From contig CM070873.1 of assembly GCA_036365515.1 (NCBI GenBank), forward strand, positions 87,131,948 through 87,195,947: DNA of 64,000 bases, written 5' to 3'. Below, one piece after another: positions 12,068 to 23,052 of this stretch. The stretch is from Torymus aiolomorphi. Taxonomy: Eukaryota; Arthropoda; Insecta; Hymenoptera; Torymidae. Every line of letters starts with the position of its first letter. Position 1 is the first letter of the stretch. The translations under genes and the position numbers were made by a program. The notes under the pieces are model-generated. The model saw nothing but the letters and a program-made list of their open reading frames with translations, was not told the DNA's origin and did no database searches.

Positions 12068-12744
12068 ATACTGATATTGATAACATTTTTGGAAGGCATC
12101 ACATAGCCACCTACTTCAGAATGTCATCAGGAGTACATACTTAACTATAATAGAATAGTTAAACTTTTACAAATTTAAAAATAGTTGATTTGATTACAAT
12201 CAGAAAACGGTTGTTTTCAGAAAGGCTAGCAAAAATATTCCTAAGTATTCAGCAAAAGGGGCCAAAAAGGTACGGGTGTAAAGCCAATTATTCTGCATGA
12301 GTTGTATCGAAATGATTACAAGAAATCTTCTCTCGAAAAAACACCCGCCCGTCAAGGATATTGCTTGCCACGCTCGACAGTCCAGTCGAGCGTCGAGAAG
12401 CGTTGATTCAAGGTTGAGTGTCGAGTGTCCGAAAGTCGAAAATCACGTAAGTTATCAGCGTTAGCGATCTCGTAGCTTACCGAGGAGAATGAAAATTTTT
12501 CCACATACATTCAGCAAACCTCGCAAAGTCCCCAATGATCTTAGGTGGATACGAATTTAATGTCATTTTTATACAATTTGTGTTATCACTAGATATTATT
12601 ATTTATTTTGAATAACGCACTAGAGTAATATTGACAGTGCAAATAAACATTGGAAATCATAAGAGAAATTAACACAAAATGATGTAAAGTACCTAATGTT
12701 CAGACAAACTGAAAGTGGGATGTATATCGGAACACTAAGAAAAA
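12068..12744. other. AT-rich spacer with a small hairpin
   Basis: No gene was seen. A perfect 8-bp stem, CGCTCGAC-agtcca-GTCGAGCG, lies at 12371-12392 in a CGA-rich patch (12365-12440) in which CGAGCGTCGAG/GTCGAGTGTC motifs recur. Confidence 0.45.
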
Positions 12745-13745
12745 TCGCCGCCAATTCATTGGCACTTATCTTTCTCAAACTGTGTTAATACCAAAAATAT
12801 AAATTTTACACAAAAATAATCTTATTTTTTTACCTAAAGCTTTTGTAGCAGTAGAATGTTATACAACTTAAGGAATTAATTGTATTCTTTTTTTTATGAT
12901 TTGATTTATTTCTTTTTATAATAATTTATCATTAAAAATATTACTTATGTCGACTGTAATTTACTGTCAACTGATAAGAATTTTTCCATCGGTCTTACAG
13001 TCTTACAAATTAAATTAAAATAATTAATATTTATGGCAGTCAGATTGCCCTTGTTTATAATCACCCCCCACAGAATCTGAAATAAAAACTTAATTAAAAC
13101 CTGGAAAAAACTTTGTTAGCAAAGGACGATCTGACTGCCCCCCACCACCAAATTGCCCAACGTTTTGAGCCCGCTCCGGCTCCTCCTCAGGGACTCTTAC
13201 AATAATTTAATTTTTGATAATGGCTTTATACTTATACCAACTTGTTCATTGAAAAATATTTTCGAAAAAATGCTTCTAGTGTATTTAGCTTTTTACATTT
13301 CTAAATGCAGTACTTAAAAAAAGAACTATTAAGAAATTATTCAGCCTAGCCCTTATACCTTAACTTATAATCTGCTGATAAATAGTTCAAAACTCTGCGG
13401 TTTCAATATATCGTCAGATCGAGTTAATTGCCCAAAAAAAATCGAGCAATTACATCTTCATTTGTTGATAGTGATAAAATAATTTTTGCACGAAGTACTA
13501 TTTATAAAACAGCTTCCAAGAATGTCAGATACAAGACTTTCCGCATCGGTTCAAAGTTAGACAATGACATTCAGCAAGATATAAATCTCTTTACTTAATT
13601 ACTAATAAAAAAAAGAAAAAAGTTTTATTGTGGTAATTCAATAGCAATTTTTTTTGTGAAAAATTTGTTTTGGGAATCTAAATTTAATAAAAGGAATCGA
13701 TAAATTAGTTTGAGGAAGCTAAATGCCAATGAATTGGCAGCGGTT
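12745..13745. mobile_element. Element with CCGCTGCCAATTCATTGGCA inverted ends
   Basis: The left end (CGCCGCCAATTCATTGGCAC, then CTTATCTTTCTCAAACT) is the reverse complement of the right end (AGTTTGAGGAAGCTAAATGC, then CAATGAATTGGCAGCGG), an imperfect terminal inverted repeat of about 35-40 bp. The same inverted pair occurs at 61202-61880. The interior of about 930 bp is AT-rich, with a GC-richer patch near 13130-13190, and has no long open frame. Confidence 0.55.
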
Positions 13746-13890
13746 TTTTATTCTACTATAGTCATCTCTAAGCGCGCTTCGCGCGCCGTAATTTGTTTTT
13801 GTAACCTAGCAACACATTACTCCCCCCAACCAAATCACGAATAAATTGATATCATAACAAATCCATCATTTTTTTAAGATAGAAAAATTA
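13690..13890 (+). repeat. Dispersed repeat shared with 51.3-51.6 kb
   Basis: Running outward from the CCAATGAATTGG end, this stretch (TCATCTCTAAGCGCGCTTCG, CGCGCCGTAATTTGTTTTTG, then AACCTAGCAA and AAATTGATATCATAACAAAT) reappears as the reverse complement at 51325-51470. It includes an internal palindrome GCGCGCTTCGCGCGC at 13772-13786. The shared block shows that the family extends beyond the terminal inverted repeat. Confidence 0.6.
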
Positions 13891-15411
13891 GGCACTCAAA
13901 GCTCGTTTTGAAATATGAGAACGTCTTACTGTGATAGTATAACAAACTACGATTGGAGATATAAAACTTCTATATCCATGAGTTTCATACTGTCCAGCAA
14001 CAAAAAAGAACTTTCTCCGAAAATAATTTTCAAGCATCAGTTCTTTAAATTTTTCAAATTTATAACTAATAAGATTTAATTTCCCTGTGAATTTGAAGTT
14101 AGAGGAAATTTTTATTTTGTCCACACTTAGAGGGTTCAAAAAATAACCTTCGCGACAAGTTTCTTCTCATTCTATAGGTCATAAAATATACGAAAAAACT
14201 CATTAACATTAAAAAACAGTCTTGTGACACTGTTTTAGAAAAAAAATCCACTTTTCTTATGGAAATTTATCATAGGAAAAATGGACGAAAAGTAGTCACT
14301 GATGATGAGCCAATAGTAAGCTTTTAAATGTGCCGACAAATATGCCACGAAAAGGCGATTAAAGTAAAAGAAAAGAGCTTTAATTTAAGCTAAAGATCGT
14401 TAAAATCCGTCGGTTCTGCGTAAAGTTACGTGCATTTGAAAATCGCGAAACATGACCAAAAATGATTGAGTTACGTGGATTCGGGGAAAATCGCTCATTT
14501 TTGGTAATTTTTCGCGATTTTCAAATAACCGTGACATTATCACAAACAAAAAAAATAACAGAAAATAACAGAGATATAGTTCAACTTTAAAAAAAGAAAA
14601 GAAAATAGAGAAAAAATAGGTAGTTGAAAGACCTTTCAATAAAATTTAAAAAAGAAAAAAAGAAAAAAAAATCTAAAAAGTGCGATTTACCCGTAAAACA
14701 AAATAAAATCAATAAATAGCTAAAATAAATGTGGTCTTAAAAATCTAAATTGAAAAAAAAAATGAAACCTTGTCCGACGAAAAATTTGTCAAAGCGTTCT
14801 CGAGATAGCGTGTATACTGTACACACGTATACACGCACGCACGCACACTCAATTTTTTCACCGTTCTAAAGCTTCCTCTGTGAAAAAGCAAAATTCTCTA
14901 AAACAAAATACAAATAAGATTATCCATTATTTTACCTTAAGTATGGTTTACAATCATATCTATTATAACTGATAGTTGATTAGTTAAAATCATATTTTGA
15001 GATTAGTGTTTATGTAGGTAGTATTGAAATAATAAACACCATTTTTTGAAAACTTTTACAGACTGGTATATAGTCTATAATATCTAAAAACTGATAAAGC
15101 ATATTAATAAGTTTCAAAAAGAAACTTATATAATAAGTTCATAGAAAAGAACAATGCATACGCCTTTTTTCCTTTTAACAGGTTTTTTGGTTATGAAAGC
15201 AGCTTCAAAAGTTATTCTTGAGCTCATATATTTTTCAAAAAACTTTTTAATAGATACAAACAGATGAAAATCTAAAATAGATATATAATTTTAATAGAGT
15301 ACTTGAAACTATATTTTTTTATGATGTAGTTTTTAATAGTCTCACGAAGTTTTTCTGCTTTGTATTTTATTAAATATTTTAATAGACTTCAAATCATTAA
15401 TTTTAGCATTA
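13891..15411. other. AT-rich spacer with hairpin and ACGC microsatellite
   Basis: No credible gene: 79- and 83-codon minus-strand frames have no domain and AT-driven composition. It holds the hairpin at 14442-14526 and a short (ACGC)n/ACAC tract with the palindrome GTGTATACTGTACAC near 14809-14850. Confidence 0.5.
14442..14526. repeat. Small inverted repeat
   Basis: TTTGAAAATCGCGAAA plus CCAAAAATGA on the left pairs with TCATTTTTGG plus TTTCGCGATTTTCAAA on the right, giving two paired blocks around a centre of about 28 bp. It may be a tiny MITE or a fortuitous hairpin. Confidence 0.55.
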
Positions 15412-15797
15412 TTAAGGGGGTGTGGTACTCATGCACTCTGTTTTACCGGCAGAACTCGGCAAATTCTATATTATTAAAATAAATATATCGAACTACATCT
15501 TATAAAGAGATAGTTGCCCTGTGCAATGTAATAATCTACCAGCCTGCGCAGTTTTGAGCCCAAATATCAACGGCACCCTAAAAAATTTTGCGAACCAAAT
15601 TTCGGTTATTTTTGTTCGCAAAATTTTTTAGGGTGCCGTTGACATTTGAGCTCAAAACTGCGTAGGCTGGTAGATTATTACATTGCGTAGGGCAACTATC
15701 TCTTTATAAAACGTAATTCGATATATTTATTTTAATAATATAGAATTTACCGTGTTCTGCCGGTAAAATAGAGTACATAAGTACCACACCCTCTTAA
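15412..15797. mobile_element. TTAA-bounded fold-back element E
   Basis: It begins TTAAGGGGGTGTGGTACT and ends AGTACCACACCCTCTTAA. Both arms pair over most of the 386 bp, ending in the central palindromic segment CTAAAAAATTTTGCGAAC / GTTCGCAAAATTTTTTAG. There is no coding capacity. The TTAA ends and the TTAAGG start place it with elements A, B, H and I in this window. Confidence 0.75.
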
Positions 15798-15985
15798 TAG
15801 GAAGCTTTTGAAACACGTTTTTTCCAAAATTCAACCATATAACCACTTGTTACGTAATAATATTTTTTTTTTCGTTCAATATTTGCATTATTAGTATACT
15901 TTTCGATACTAGTGCGATAAAAATGATTATATCACTCTAACCTCAAAATCATAACTTTAATATGATTATTCGGCTCTCATGGTAT

Positions 15986-16119
15986 AAAATACTGTATGAT
16001 ACTGGTGCGTAAGGTGATTTTTACCGCATTCTACTTTTCTTACTCACTTCGCTCGTGCGAAAAACGTCTCATGCGGTAATAAATAATCACCTTCCACACC
16101 CGTATCATAATGTACTATT
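15986..16119. mobile_element. Hairpin element with GAGCGAAGTGAG loop
   Basis: Left end AATACTGTATGATACTGGTG and right end CACCCGTATCATAATGTACTATT are inverse. Inside, GTAAGGTGATTTTTACCGCA pairs with TGCGGTAATAAATAATCACC, and CTCACTTCGCTC lies near the centre. It abuts a second element of the group at 16116-16307. Confidence 0.65.
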
Positions 16120-16307
16120 CTTGCACGAGTGAGAGTTTGTCGCTTGAGCGAACCGGGGGTGAAAATCACACTTGCGTGAGAATCTTTTTTATCACCTGTA
16201 TCGAACATTATTTTTGATACATACACTCCGAGCGTGAGTGCCATTTTTGCTTATGCTTGCAACCGTAAGCATGCGTAAAAGTAGTACTTTACGGACGGAG
16301 TTTCAAC
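16116..16307 (-). mobile_element. Hairpin-family element, inverted type II
   Basis: Read on the minus strand it begins TTGAAACTCCGTCCGTAAAG, carries TTGATAC-like/AATGTTCGATAC blocks (TATCAAAAATAATGTTCGAT) and then GTGTGATTTTCACCCCCGGT. These blocks occur in the same order in the elements at 35116-35283 and 7859-8077. There is no open frame. Confidence 0.55.
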
Positions 16308-16840
16308 AAATAAAAAAATGTATCGGAATGTTCAGTTAAAACTGTTGAAATCTCGAGATACGTCCGTCTTCCTTAAAAGTCTTCAATTGTAGCAGAAACT
16401 TTTAATTATGACTTGATATTTACTAACAATTTTGCCTTTTTATTCGTGTATCAAGAAAATTACTATTGTTTAGTTATGGCGTAGTAAACGAATAAATTTG
16501 GAAGTCGATGATTGCAATCTAATGTTACTGATCATTAATGATGCTGACATAAAAAACTAGCAATCCATTAAACAAATATAACAATTTCTTCATTCGCAAA
16601 TTATCTGTCCAAATTAGTCTCTCAACTTTGAAATGAGTAATCGATATCGGGATGTTACCCTCATTTAGCTTTCTCCTTTTATGTAGGTGCTATATTAGGA
16701 TACGTAAAAGTCAGAGAATCGTGAAGCTAATTTTACAGAAAAGTCACTGAAAATTAGCAAATTTTGATGAATAATGTATCAAAGTTTGTAATCTGACAAA
16801 GGAAACTTGTCATTATACCGGACGAACATAAACACTGCGC
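16308..16840. other. AT-rich spacer
   Basis: Nothing recognised. Confidence 0.5.
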
Positions 16841-17120
16841 GATAGCAATCAGGGCACGCGCTGCTGCTTGGCCGACTCGTGCACGCGCCACACGACCAGT
16901 AGAATGATCCCATCACTATGGTCGGCCAATCGAACTATATCACAGAACCCGTGTCGGACACACTATCGCTTTAAGCTCGGCATGTAACAGATAGGTGCTG
17001 ATGCGAAGGAGATACGTCTCGCGGAGAGTGGAAAACGCGTGGACATCTGAATTTCTCACAAGGAACGAGCAAAGAGACGCTTCCAAAGGTAGAGTGAATT
17101 CAACTGTCGATTTCAGGATT
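16841..17120. promoter_or_regulatory. CpG-rich patch with CCAAT box
   Basis: A GC-rich, CpG-containing patch with a CCAAT at 16926-16930 and a TATATC nearby (16935-16940). A 61-codon minus frame shows no domain. A small promoter or enhancer is possible. Confidence 0.25.
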
Positions 17121-17650
17121 GGCATTTTACCTGAGTGCTGATGTTTGGTATAGAGAAGCCGTTAGGAATTAAAGCCTATTAATTATCACTCCACAGGAAA
17201 AAAATTGTTATGTTTGTATTTGTAATTTTAGCTCCTATTATTTTTATATGAAATCGCGATTTCTTCAAATCATTACTATGCAATCACACACTTCTTATAA
17301 TAGATCTAGCTGATGCTTCTAGAAAGTGCTCATTCTCACGTAACGGGGAACACTGCTTTAAAAACTCTATTTATCAAGGGGTAAGGAATTCCTTGATTCC
17401 TTTGTACTTACGATATTATAAATCATTTTATCCCTCCAGTCTCTGACTTTATGCTTACAATACACCACTACAGCATTTATTGTACCATTTTTCACGAGCT
17501 TAATAATCATCTTACCTGTCCATATGCTAGAAATCATCATAGTTTTTATCAAATCTAACGGATTTTTCTCTCTTAAACAATTTCTGACACAAAATAATAA
17601 ATATAAACTAAAATGCAACACGTTTGTTTAATTGTAGAATATTGTTGAAA
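17121..17650. other. AT-rich spacer
   Basis: No gene recognised. An 84-codon minus frame (17367-17621) has no identifiable domain. Confidence 0.45.
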
Positions 17651-17910
17651 AGCAATGAAGGCGGAGCGTGTGGTACAATTGTTTGCGCGTGAAAAGCAAG
17701 GAGTGAGGCTTTTTGAAAGTTGGAACGAATCGGCCGGACGCAAGCCTTTGGCGAGCACGCTATATACGCGGCGCAGCGAGTCGACTGCAGTGCAGGAGCG
17801 CTGCGGCGCCAGCACTGGATATATACCGCACCGCGCGTGCAGCGCTGGCCTTCGCCAGCCGCAGTTTCACAAAAATTATCTGCAGCTCGCCCGTTCTTTC
17901 TACGCTAACA
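17651..17910 (+). promoter_or_regulatory. CpG island with TATA boxes
   Basis: A GC-rich island holding TATATAC at 17761-17767 and GATATATACC at 17818-17827, each followed by CpG-dense sequence (GCGGCGCAGCGAG; GCACCGCGCGTGC). A 134-codon plus-strand frame (17655-18059) spans both TATA boxes. Its N half is Arg/Ala-rich, its C half is hydrophobic with two possible membrane stretches, and I recognise no family. I read the segment as a core promoter rather than a gene, but a small membrane protein cannot be excluded. Confidence 0.35.
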
Positions 17911-18129
17911 ATTCAGCATATACCGTTTTCGCATTTTCTCTAACCATCGCTTTTCTTTTTATTTTATTACGAACAACAGATTTTTTTATCTGGGCTATTG
18001 TAATATTCTATTATCATTGTTTGAATTTTATTTGCATTTTTCGTCACGAACAAAAGTAAAGTTCAAGAAAAACACTTTCTACGAGGTGAATATTGCGGAC
18101 AGAAAATATGTTTTGTAAAAATGATCATA

Positions 18130-18179
18130 GGGTGACTACACCAATATTGGAACAGTCACCAGTTAACGAACATTTTCTT

Positions 18180-18224
<45 letters not shown>

Positions 18225-18648
18225 ATGAAAATATCAAGCTTTCTATGTATTGTTTATCTAACATGACGATAATTTTCGAATCCTTGAAAATTTTTATTTT
18301 ATTTTATATAAAGATTCTGCATAAAAGAAATTTTCTTGTTAAGAATAAAATAAAAAATCGCCGCTATTAAGTGTTTCTTCACTGGCGATGTATTCCTTCA
18401 CTGGTGAAATGTATTTAGATACTAAGATTGCGTGTTCCTTTACTGGTTTTTAGGAGATATTTACAGATTTTCATTAAATAAAATTTTTACTTTGATTCTT
18501 TATTCAAAATTTGCTTACCAACGTAAAGTTTGAACATTTTAGAATATAAATTTCAAAAGGGTTTTACTTTTAATCCATTTTTAAACCACTTAATTAAATA
18601 ACAAAGTTACAATTTCCTTATTCGTTCCGTCACTGGTGAAGTCACCCC
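18130..18648. mobile_element. TIR element F with repeated TTCACTGGTGAA motifs
   Basis: The left end GGGTGACTACACCAATATTG matches the reverse complement of the right end (GGGTGACTTCACCAGTGACG), giving about 24 bp of imperfect terminal inverted repeat. The interior repeats the palindromic motif TTCACTGGTGAA or shorter versions (near 18378, 18394, 18438 and 18629), a pattern typical of transposase-binding subterminal repeats. At 519 bp with no frame it is non-autonomous. The superfamily is undetermined. Confidence 0.6.
18181..18224. repeat. (TA)n(TG)n microsatellite
   Basis: About 12 TA units run directly into about 10 TG units, inside TIR element F. Confidence 0.9.
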
Positions 18649-19260
18649 ACACGGAGAACAAATTTTGTGTAAACATTACAGTAGCGCTGAGACATACTTG
18701 TTGTTTGTGGTTTTAACTTTTTAAACAGCAATTTTGTTTCATCAGTCATAAAAATTGATATTTCAAAAAGTAAAATTTGCTACAAAAATCATTCAAAATT
18801 ATTATTTAAAATGTAAAATTAGCTACGAAAATAATAAAATCCTAAATGACGAGTGTGTTACAACGTTACTGTGGAAAATAGTAAATTTTCTTATAACACA
18901 AGTAAAGTTTATACAAAAAGTTTCAATACTAAAAAGTTACTGGGCAACGATTAATATTATAAATTATAAGTAATGAAAAACTAAAGTGTACTAATTTAAC
19001 AAAATAATTTTAATTATATTTAAATTTGATAGATGAGTTGCTAAAATCAATAATGCATCCAGGGGACTTGTTTGAAAGTATACTGTATATAAAAAGCCCG
19101 GTGAAATGCATAAAAATGTATTTTTACTAACACAAATGTACGTAAATAGACGTGATATCACCTCGTACGAGAAAAACATGAGTGACGATACAAAAAGAAA
19201 TAAGGCGCAAAGTAAGTTTGCTATATGTGCAAAATCATCCTGATGCTTGAGCAAGAAAGA
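18649..19260. other. AT-rich spacer
   Basis: No gene recognised. Overlapping frames on both strands are AT-driven. Confidence 0.45.
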
Positions 19261-20400
19261 GATGCGGCATAAACCAGCGACGCCTACACAGACGGCTGAG
19301 CACAAGCGCGTAAAAGAAGCCGAAGGAAAACAAACCGCGCCAAGTAACAGAGATGAAGCGAGATAAGAGATACACGTGGTCGCCGCCGGTCTATCCCTTC
19401 CCGTCAACAATGTCGCGTCAGAGCTGCTGCTGCCACACACGCCTTGCCGGCGAAAACACAGACGGCGCGCGAAAACTCGCCAAAGCGAAAAGCGAGGGCG
19501 AGAGAGAGAGAGAGAGAGAGAGATAGAAAGCTATATATATACAGCCACCCACGTCATCAGGCAGCAAAAGAGAGAAAAAGAGGCGAGATGGGGGGACGGA
19601 GGGAGAGAGCGAACAAAACAGCGAGCGCGCGAGGGGGTCGGAGAAAAGTTGAGCGGGCGCGGAGGGGGAGTTCGCTCGAGCTTTAGACGTTTTTCTGCGC
19701 GTGCCGCTGGCCGGCTCCGCTCCGGAATACACTCGGGCGTACGTCAGCCACGTGTGCGGGCTATGCGCCACTATCCTCCGCTGCGCCGCCATTGGTCGGG
19801 CAGCCGGGCCAATGGCAGCCCGCGAACTGAGCTTTCTCTGGTGGTGGAAATTCGCTCGCCGCCCTCCCCTCCGAGCGCCAATTTCGCCCGTACTTTTCTC
19901 CTTCTCGGTCCCGGCCACGCAGAGCTTTTCTTCTCCCTCGCGCTTTTATCGCGCGCACCCCACTCCCGGCCTCCTTCTCTCCTGGGAGCGAGCTCGGAGG
20001 GGAAGCAAAAACGAGAAGCGCGGGGAATTTTTTTTTAAAAGCACTCGCCCCCGCCCTAGCCAACGGCCCGGCGCGCGAGCTCCAGCCGACGGGAGTGGGA
20101 AAAGCGGGTTTTTCCTCTCGTGCTCGCTCTGGCGCTCGCGCGCTCAGAAACTTTTTCGGAAAATAGAGAATTTCGATAATTGGACGGGCACGGGCGCCGA
20201 GCACAGCCCGCCCTGCCACCGCTATGAATTATTTCTCTATCTATACGCCCGATGCGCGCTCGCGGCACGCCTTACTCATTACTACGACTTTGCTTCAGCG
20301 CTCCTCTCGTCTTTCATAATTATTATTTATTCCTCTGACGAGCGCGGCGTCTCTGCGCCAAAAAGCTATAATCGCAAACTTACATATGCAAATTGAGCTT
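19261..20400. promoter_or_regulatory. Largest CpG island: CCAAT pair, E-box, GAGA tract
   Basis: The longest GC-rich block in the window. It contains a (GA)n tract at 19501-19522, TATATATATA from 19532, CACGTG at 19749-19754, and two opposed CCAAT boxes 20 bp apart (CCATTGG 19789-19795; CCAATGG 19809-19815). Frames up to 231 codons occur in three or more reading frames and on both strands, are Arg/Ala/Ser/Pro-rich and mutually exclusive, and show no domain; stop-poor GC-rich sequence explains them. This is the best candidate in the window for an active, possibly bidirectional promoter, and a first exon or 5' UTR may lie within it. Confidence 0.5.
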
Positions 20401-20700
20401 TATTTCGACAATTGGCAGCCATCTATTAAAAAAAAGAACCTTTTCTTCAACATTTTCATTTTTGCACTGATTTGATCCAGCTTTTTCGTTAATTTTTTCC
20501 AGGAAGTTGTTACGCTTGGAGTGAAATGTACTTTTAATATTTATTCAGCACAAAGCTGCATATGAAAGCTGCCTTTTTGATCGGCTTTACGTTTTCGTGT
20601 TTTAAATGGTCACGCATTTTCACTAAACAGACTTGACACAGTCTTCTCAGAAAAGATAAAAAGTAAAGCTGAGTTATAGGTCGAAAAGTGTATATTTAAA
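20401..20700. other. AT-rich spacer between islands
   Basis: No gene or repeat recognised. Confidence 0.45.
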
Positions 20701-21010
20701 ACAGTAGAGTTACGGAAGTCGACGAAGGGAGCGCATACGGCGGGAGTCGTCCCAGGAGACGGCAAGCAGCTTGAAAAAAAAGACGAGGGACGGACTTTTC
20801 AAAGGTACGCGCGCGCTCGCTATCGGAGCGAACTTCGAGGGAGAAAGCTGCCGCAAGAGATAGGGGAAGGTGATGCGCAAGTGACTGATGCGCCGCAGCC
20901 ACGTGACGGCTATGGATTATGGATCGATTCGGTGATTCCCCGAGTTAACTCGCCATTCCCCATGCGCTTCTCCACAAACTCTTGCATCGAGCGTTCTCAC
21001 GCCATCTCGA
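20701..21010. promoter_or_regulatory. CpG-rich patch with CACGTGAC E-box
   Basis: A GC-rich patch with CACGTGAC at 20900-20907, a USF/MITF-type bHLH-zip binding consensus (established motif). A 103-codon frame from 20881 runs on into the following inverted repeat, so it is not credible as a conserved protein. Confidence 0.3.
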
Positions 21011-21117
21011 CTGGCGATATACTTAGGAGGAACTGGGACTATGCTCTTTTTACCAGTAGTCAAGTGATACTGTTCCCAAAAACTTTACGTATTGATTTTT
21101 CTAAATATACTTCTCTG

Positions 21118-21268
21118 ATGGAAATCGACCATTTTTCTTCCATTTGTGAAATCATTTTTCGAACATTTTTTAGTCATTTTATGGCGAATTGACTGAATTC
21201 GCTAAAAAATAACTAGAAAATGTTCAAAAAATCGTTTCACAAATGGGAGAAAAATGGACGATTTCAAC
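21118..21268. mobile_element. Small fold-back element
   Basis: GAAATCGACCATTTTTCTTC with CATTTGTGAAATCATTTTTC pairs with GTTTCACAAATGGGAGAAAA and GGACGATTTCAAC; the centre is near GCGAATTGACTGAATTCGC (itself an inverted repeat). About 150 bp in total with no frame. It is a MITE-sized palindrome. Confidence 0.65.
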
Positions 21269-21426
21269 TAGGAATATTATTTTCTTACTCGCCCAGCCGA
21301 AAGTACGTACTTTCGGCCCGCATCTCCGGGCCGAAAGAGAAACTTTCGCATCCTATTTTAGACCAACCGCGCGCTCTGATTGGCTGCCGAAATTTCCTGA
21401 CCCGCGGCGCTTCAGCGCCCGCGCGC

Positions 21427-21712
21427 ATGCCCGAGGAAAGATGTTTGTGCGGTGTGAAGGTTAGACACGTACGAAATAAACAGAGGAAAGTGCACGGGTG
21501 ACGAGAAAAAAGTTAGTTGAAATAAAAAGTGGTTTTGTTTGATCGTGGTTATTGTTTTTTAAACGTATGGACGGGAGCGTCCGAGAAAAATATGTTTGTG
21601 CGGTGTGAAGGTTAGACACGTACGAAATAGACAGAGGAAAGTGCACGTGTGACGAGAAAAAAGAGTTAATTGAAATAAAAAGTGGTGTTGTCTTTTTTAA
21701 TGAATGTGTTTC
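21427..21712. repeat. 151-bp tandem duplication
   Basis: The block starting TGTTTGTGCGGTGTGAAGGT at 21442 recurs at 21593 with few changes, including AGACACGTACGAAATA, GAGGAAAGTGCACG and TGACGAGAAAAAAG. Confidence 0.85.
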
Positions 21713-21714
21713 TG

Positions 21715-21780
21715 ATGCCCGCCCCGACCAGCAAAACCTCGACTTCGCCTCGGTCTTGCAAATGTCGGGCGGGCATCAGA
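21715..21780. repeat. GC-rich hairpin with CCTCGACTTCGCCTCGG centre
   Basis: GATGCCCGCCCCGACCAGCA pairs with the inverse TGTCGGGCGGGCATC; the centre CTCGACTTCGCCTCGG resembles the loop of the hairpin family, though the arms differ and the family terminus is absent. Confidence 0.5.
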
Positions 21781-22010
21781 CCATCTGTACAATAGCGAAA
21801 GTAGCAGACGCCCAAGAAACGAGCTCTCTACGCCGGGCCGAAAGAAAAAACAGTCGGTAATATCGACCGAGCTACCCAAAGCGGCCGACAGAGGCACTAC
21901 TATCGAGCGGGCCGAAAGAAAAACTAACACTCAAACACAGCTAGCAGACGACAACGCAATTTTATCAATTATTTAACAATTACAGAACGTACTTTCGGCC
22001 GGGGAGTAAG

Positions 22011-22148
22011 AAAAATAGTATACAATACTTGGACCGGAAATTGGATGCCCTGGCCGTGCGTTATGACGCCCTCGGCTTCGCCTCGGGCGTCATACCACGC
22101 ACGGCCCGGAAATCCAATTTCCGGCCCACGTATCGTAATATACTATTT
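22011..22148. mobile_element. Near-perfect hairpin element
   Basis: The left half AAATAGTATACAATACTTGG, then ACCGGAAATTGGAT and GCCGTGCGTTATGACGCCC, pairs with the right half through to GTATCGTAATATACTATTT with only a few mismatches. The centre is CTCGGCTTCGCCTCGGG. The termini match the AATAGTACATTACGATAC family, but the GC-rich arms differ from those of every other copy in the window. Confidence 0.7.
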
Positions 22149-23052
22149 ATCAATTATTGCTCATTTAATGCTACTATTTTCGCTTTTAGAAAAAGCTTTT
22201 TTAAATTAACTCTGCATTTCGGACTAAATTAAGCACGTATTTTAAATGGAAAATTACAAACCATCATAAATCACTTTAAAATATTTTTTACAATGACGTT
22301 AATGATAAAAAATTGTATCGCGAGATTCCAAAATAACACGAATTACTACTCGTGTTGTATGCATAGTTTCTTGCATAGTTTGATCTTAATTAACTAGTAT
22401 ACTTGAGAAGTATGCAACCAATTAATAATGAATTCATTACACAATATTCTATCCTGTTTAATATTTTTCATAATTTTAGTTTACTGTATTTAGAGTAGCT
22501 TTACGTGTTGTGATAGAATACTGCTTAGTCAACTATATACCTTTCATCGTGATAAAATTATTCAAATTAATACACTATAACGTATTTTAATGTAATATAT
22601 GCTTTTTGTGAACATTTTAGATTATTTTGGACAATTTTTTAACACAGCCTATATTTTACTTGGAATAGTGTAATAAGACTAATGAGCTCATTTGTTTGAT
22701 TTAATTAATTTTTATAAACAGGTTTCGCTAACAATTGTTGCTATATTCATATAACCATACGAGATTACTGTTCAGTTCTTATGCATATATAATACGTTTA
22801 GAATACCCAAGGAAGAAAATATAGTTTTGGTGGTTACCATATAGAGACTAGTCCTGAGCTTTTTCAATTGATAGTGTGCGAATTTTTATTTGTTCAAAAT
22901 CGTGTTGATATTTTAAAAGTTGAACAGCGTCTAATTCTATGAAAAATTAACTATGAAAAAATCTTATAACAATTTTTAAATATGTTTCCAAGTTTGTAAT
23001 TCAGACTTACCTCCTAAACATACATTTAGTATAGAATGCATAAAAATATAAT
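22149..23052. other. AT-rich spacer
   Basis: No gene or recognised repeat. Confidence 0.5.

Larger units (their letters stand above)
21275..22018. mobile_element. Element with GGCCGAAAGTACG inverted ends
   Basis: Left TATTATTTTCTTACTCGCCC plus AGCCGAAAGTACG is the inverse of right CGTACTTTCGGCCGGGGAGT plus AAGAAAAATAGTA. A perfect 20-bp palindrome (CCGAAAGTACGTACTTTCGG) occupies 21297-21316, and GGCCGAAAGAAAAA-type motifs recur near 21330, 21837 and 21911. The interior holds a 151-bp tandem duplication and a GC-rich hairpin. The right end abuts or overlaps the hairpin element at 22011. Confidence 0.5.

Noticed and set aside
17655..18059. 134-codon frame with a hydrophobic C half
   Set aside because: It spans two TATA-like boxes in a CpG island and runs into AT-rich DNA. 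The hydrophobic half is explained by T-rich sequence and no family is recognised.
19376..20396. 220- and 231-codon plus frames and 152-166-codon minus frames
   Set aside because: Several overlapping frames stay open because the island is GC-rich and stop-poor. Composition is Arg/Ala/Ser/Pro-biased, with no domain, and they cannot all be real.
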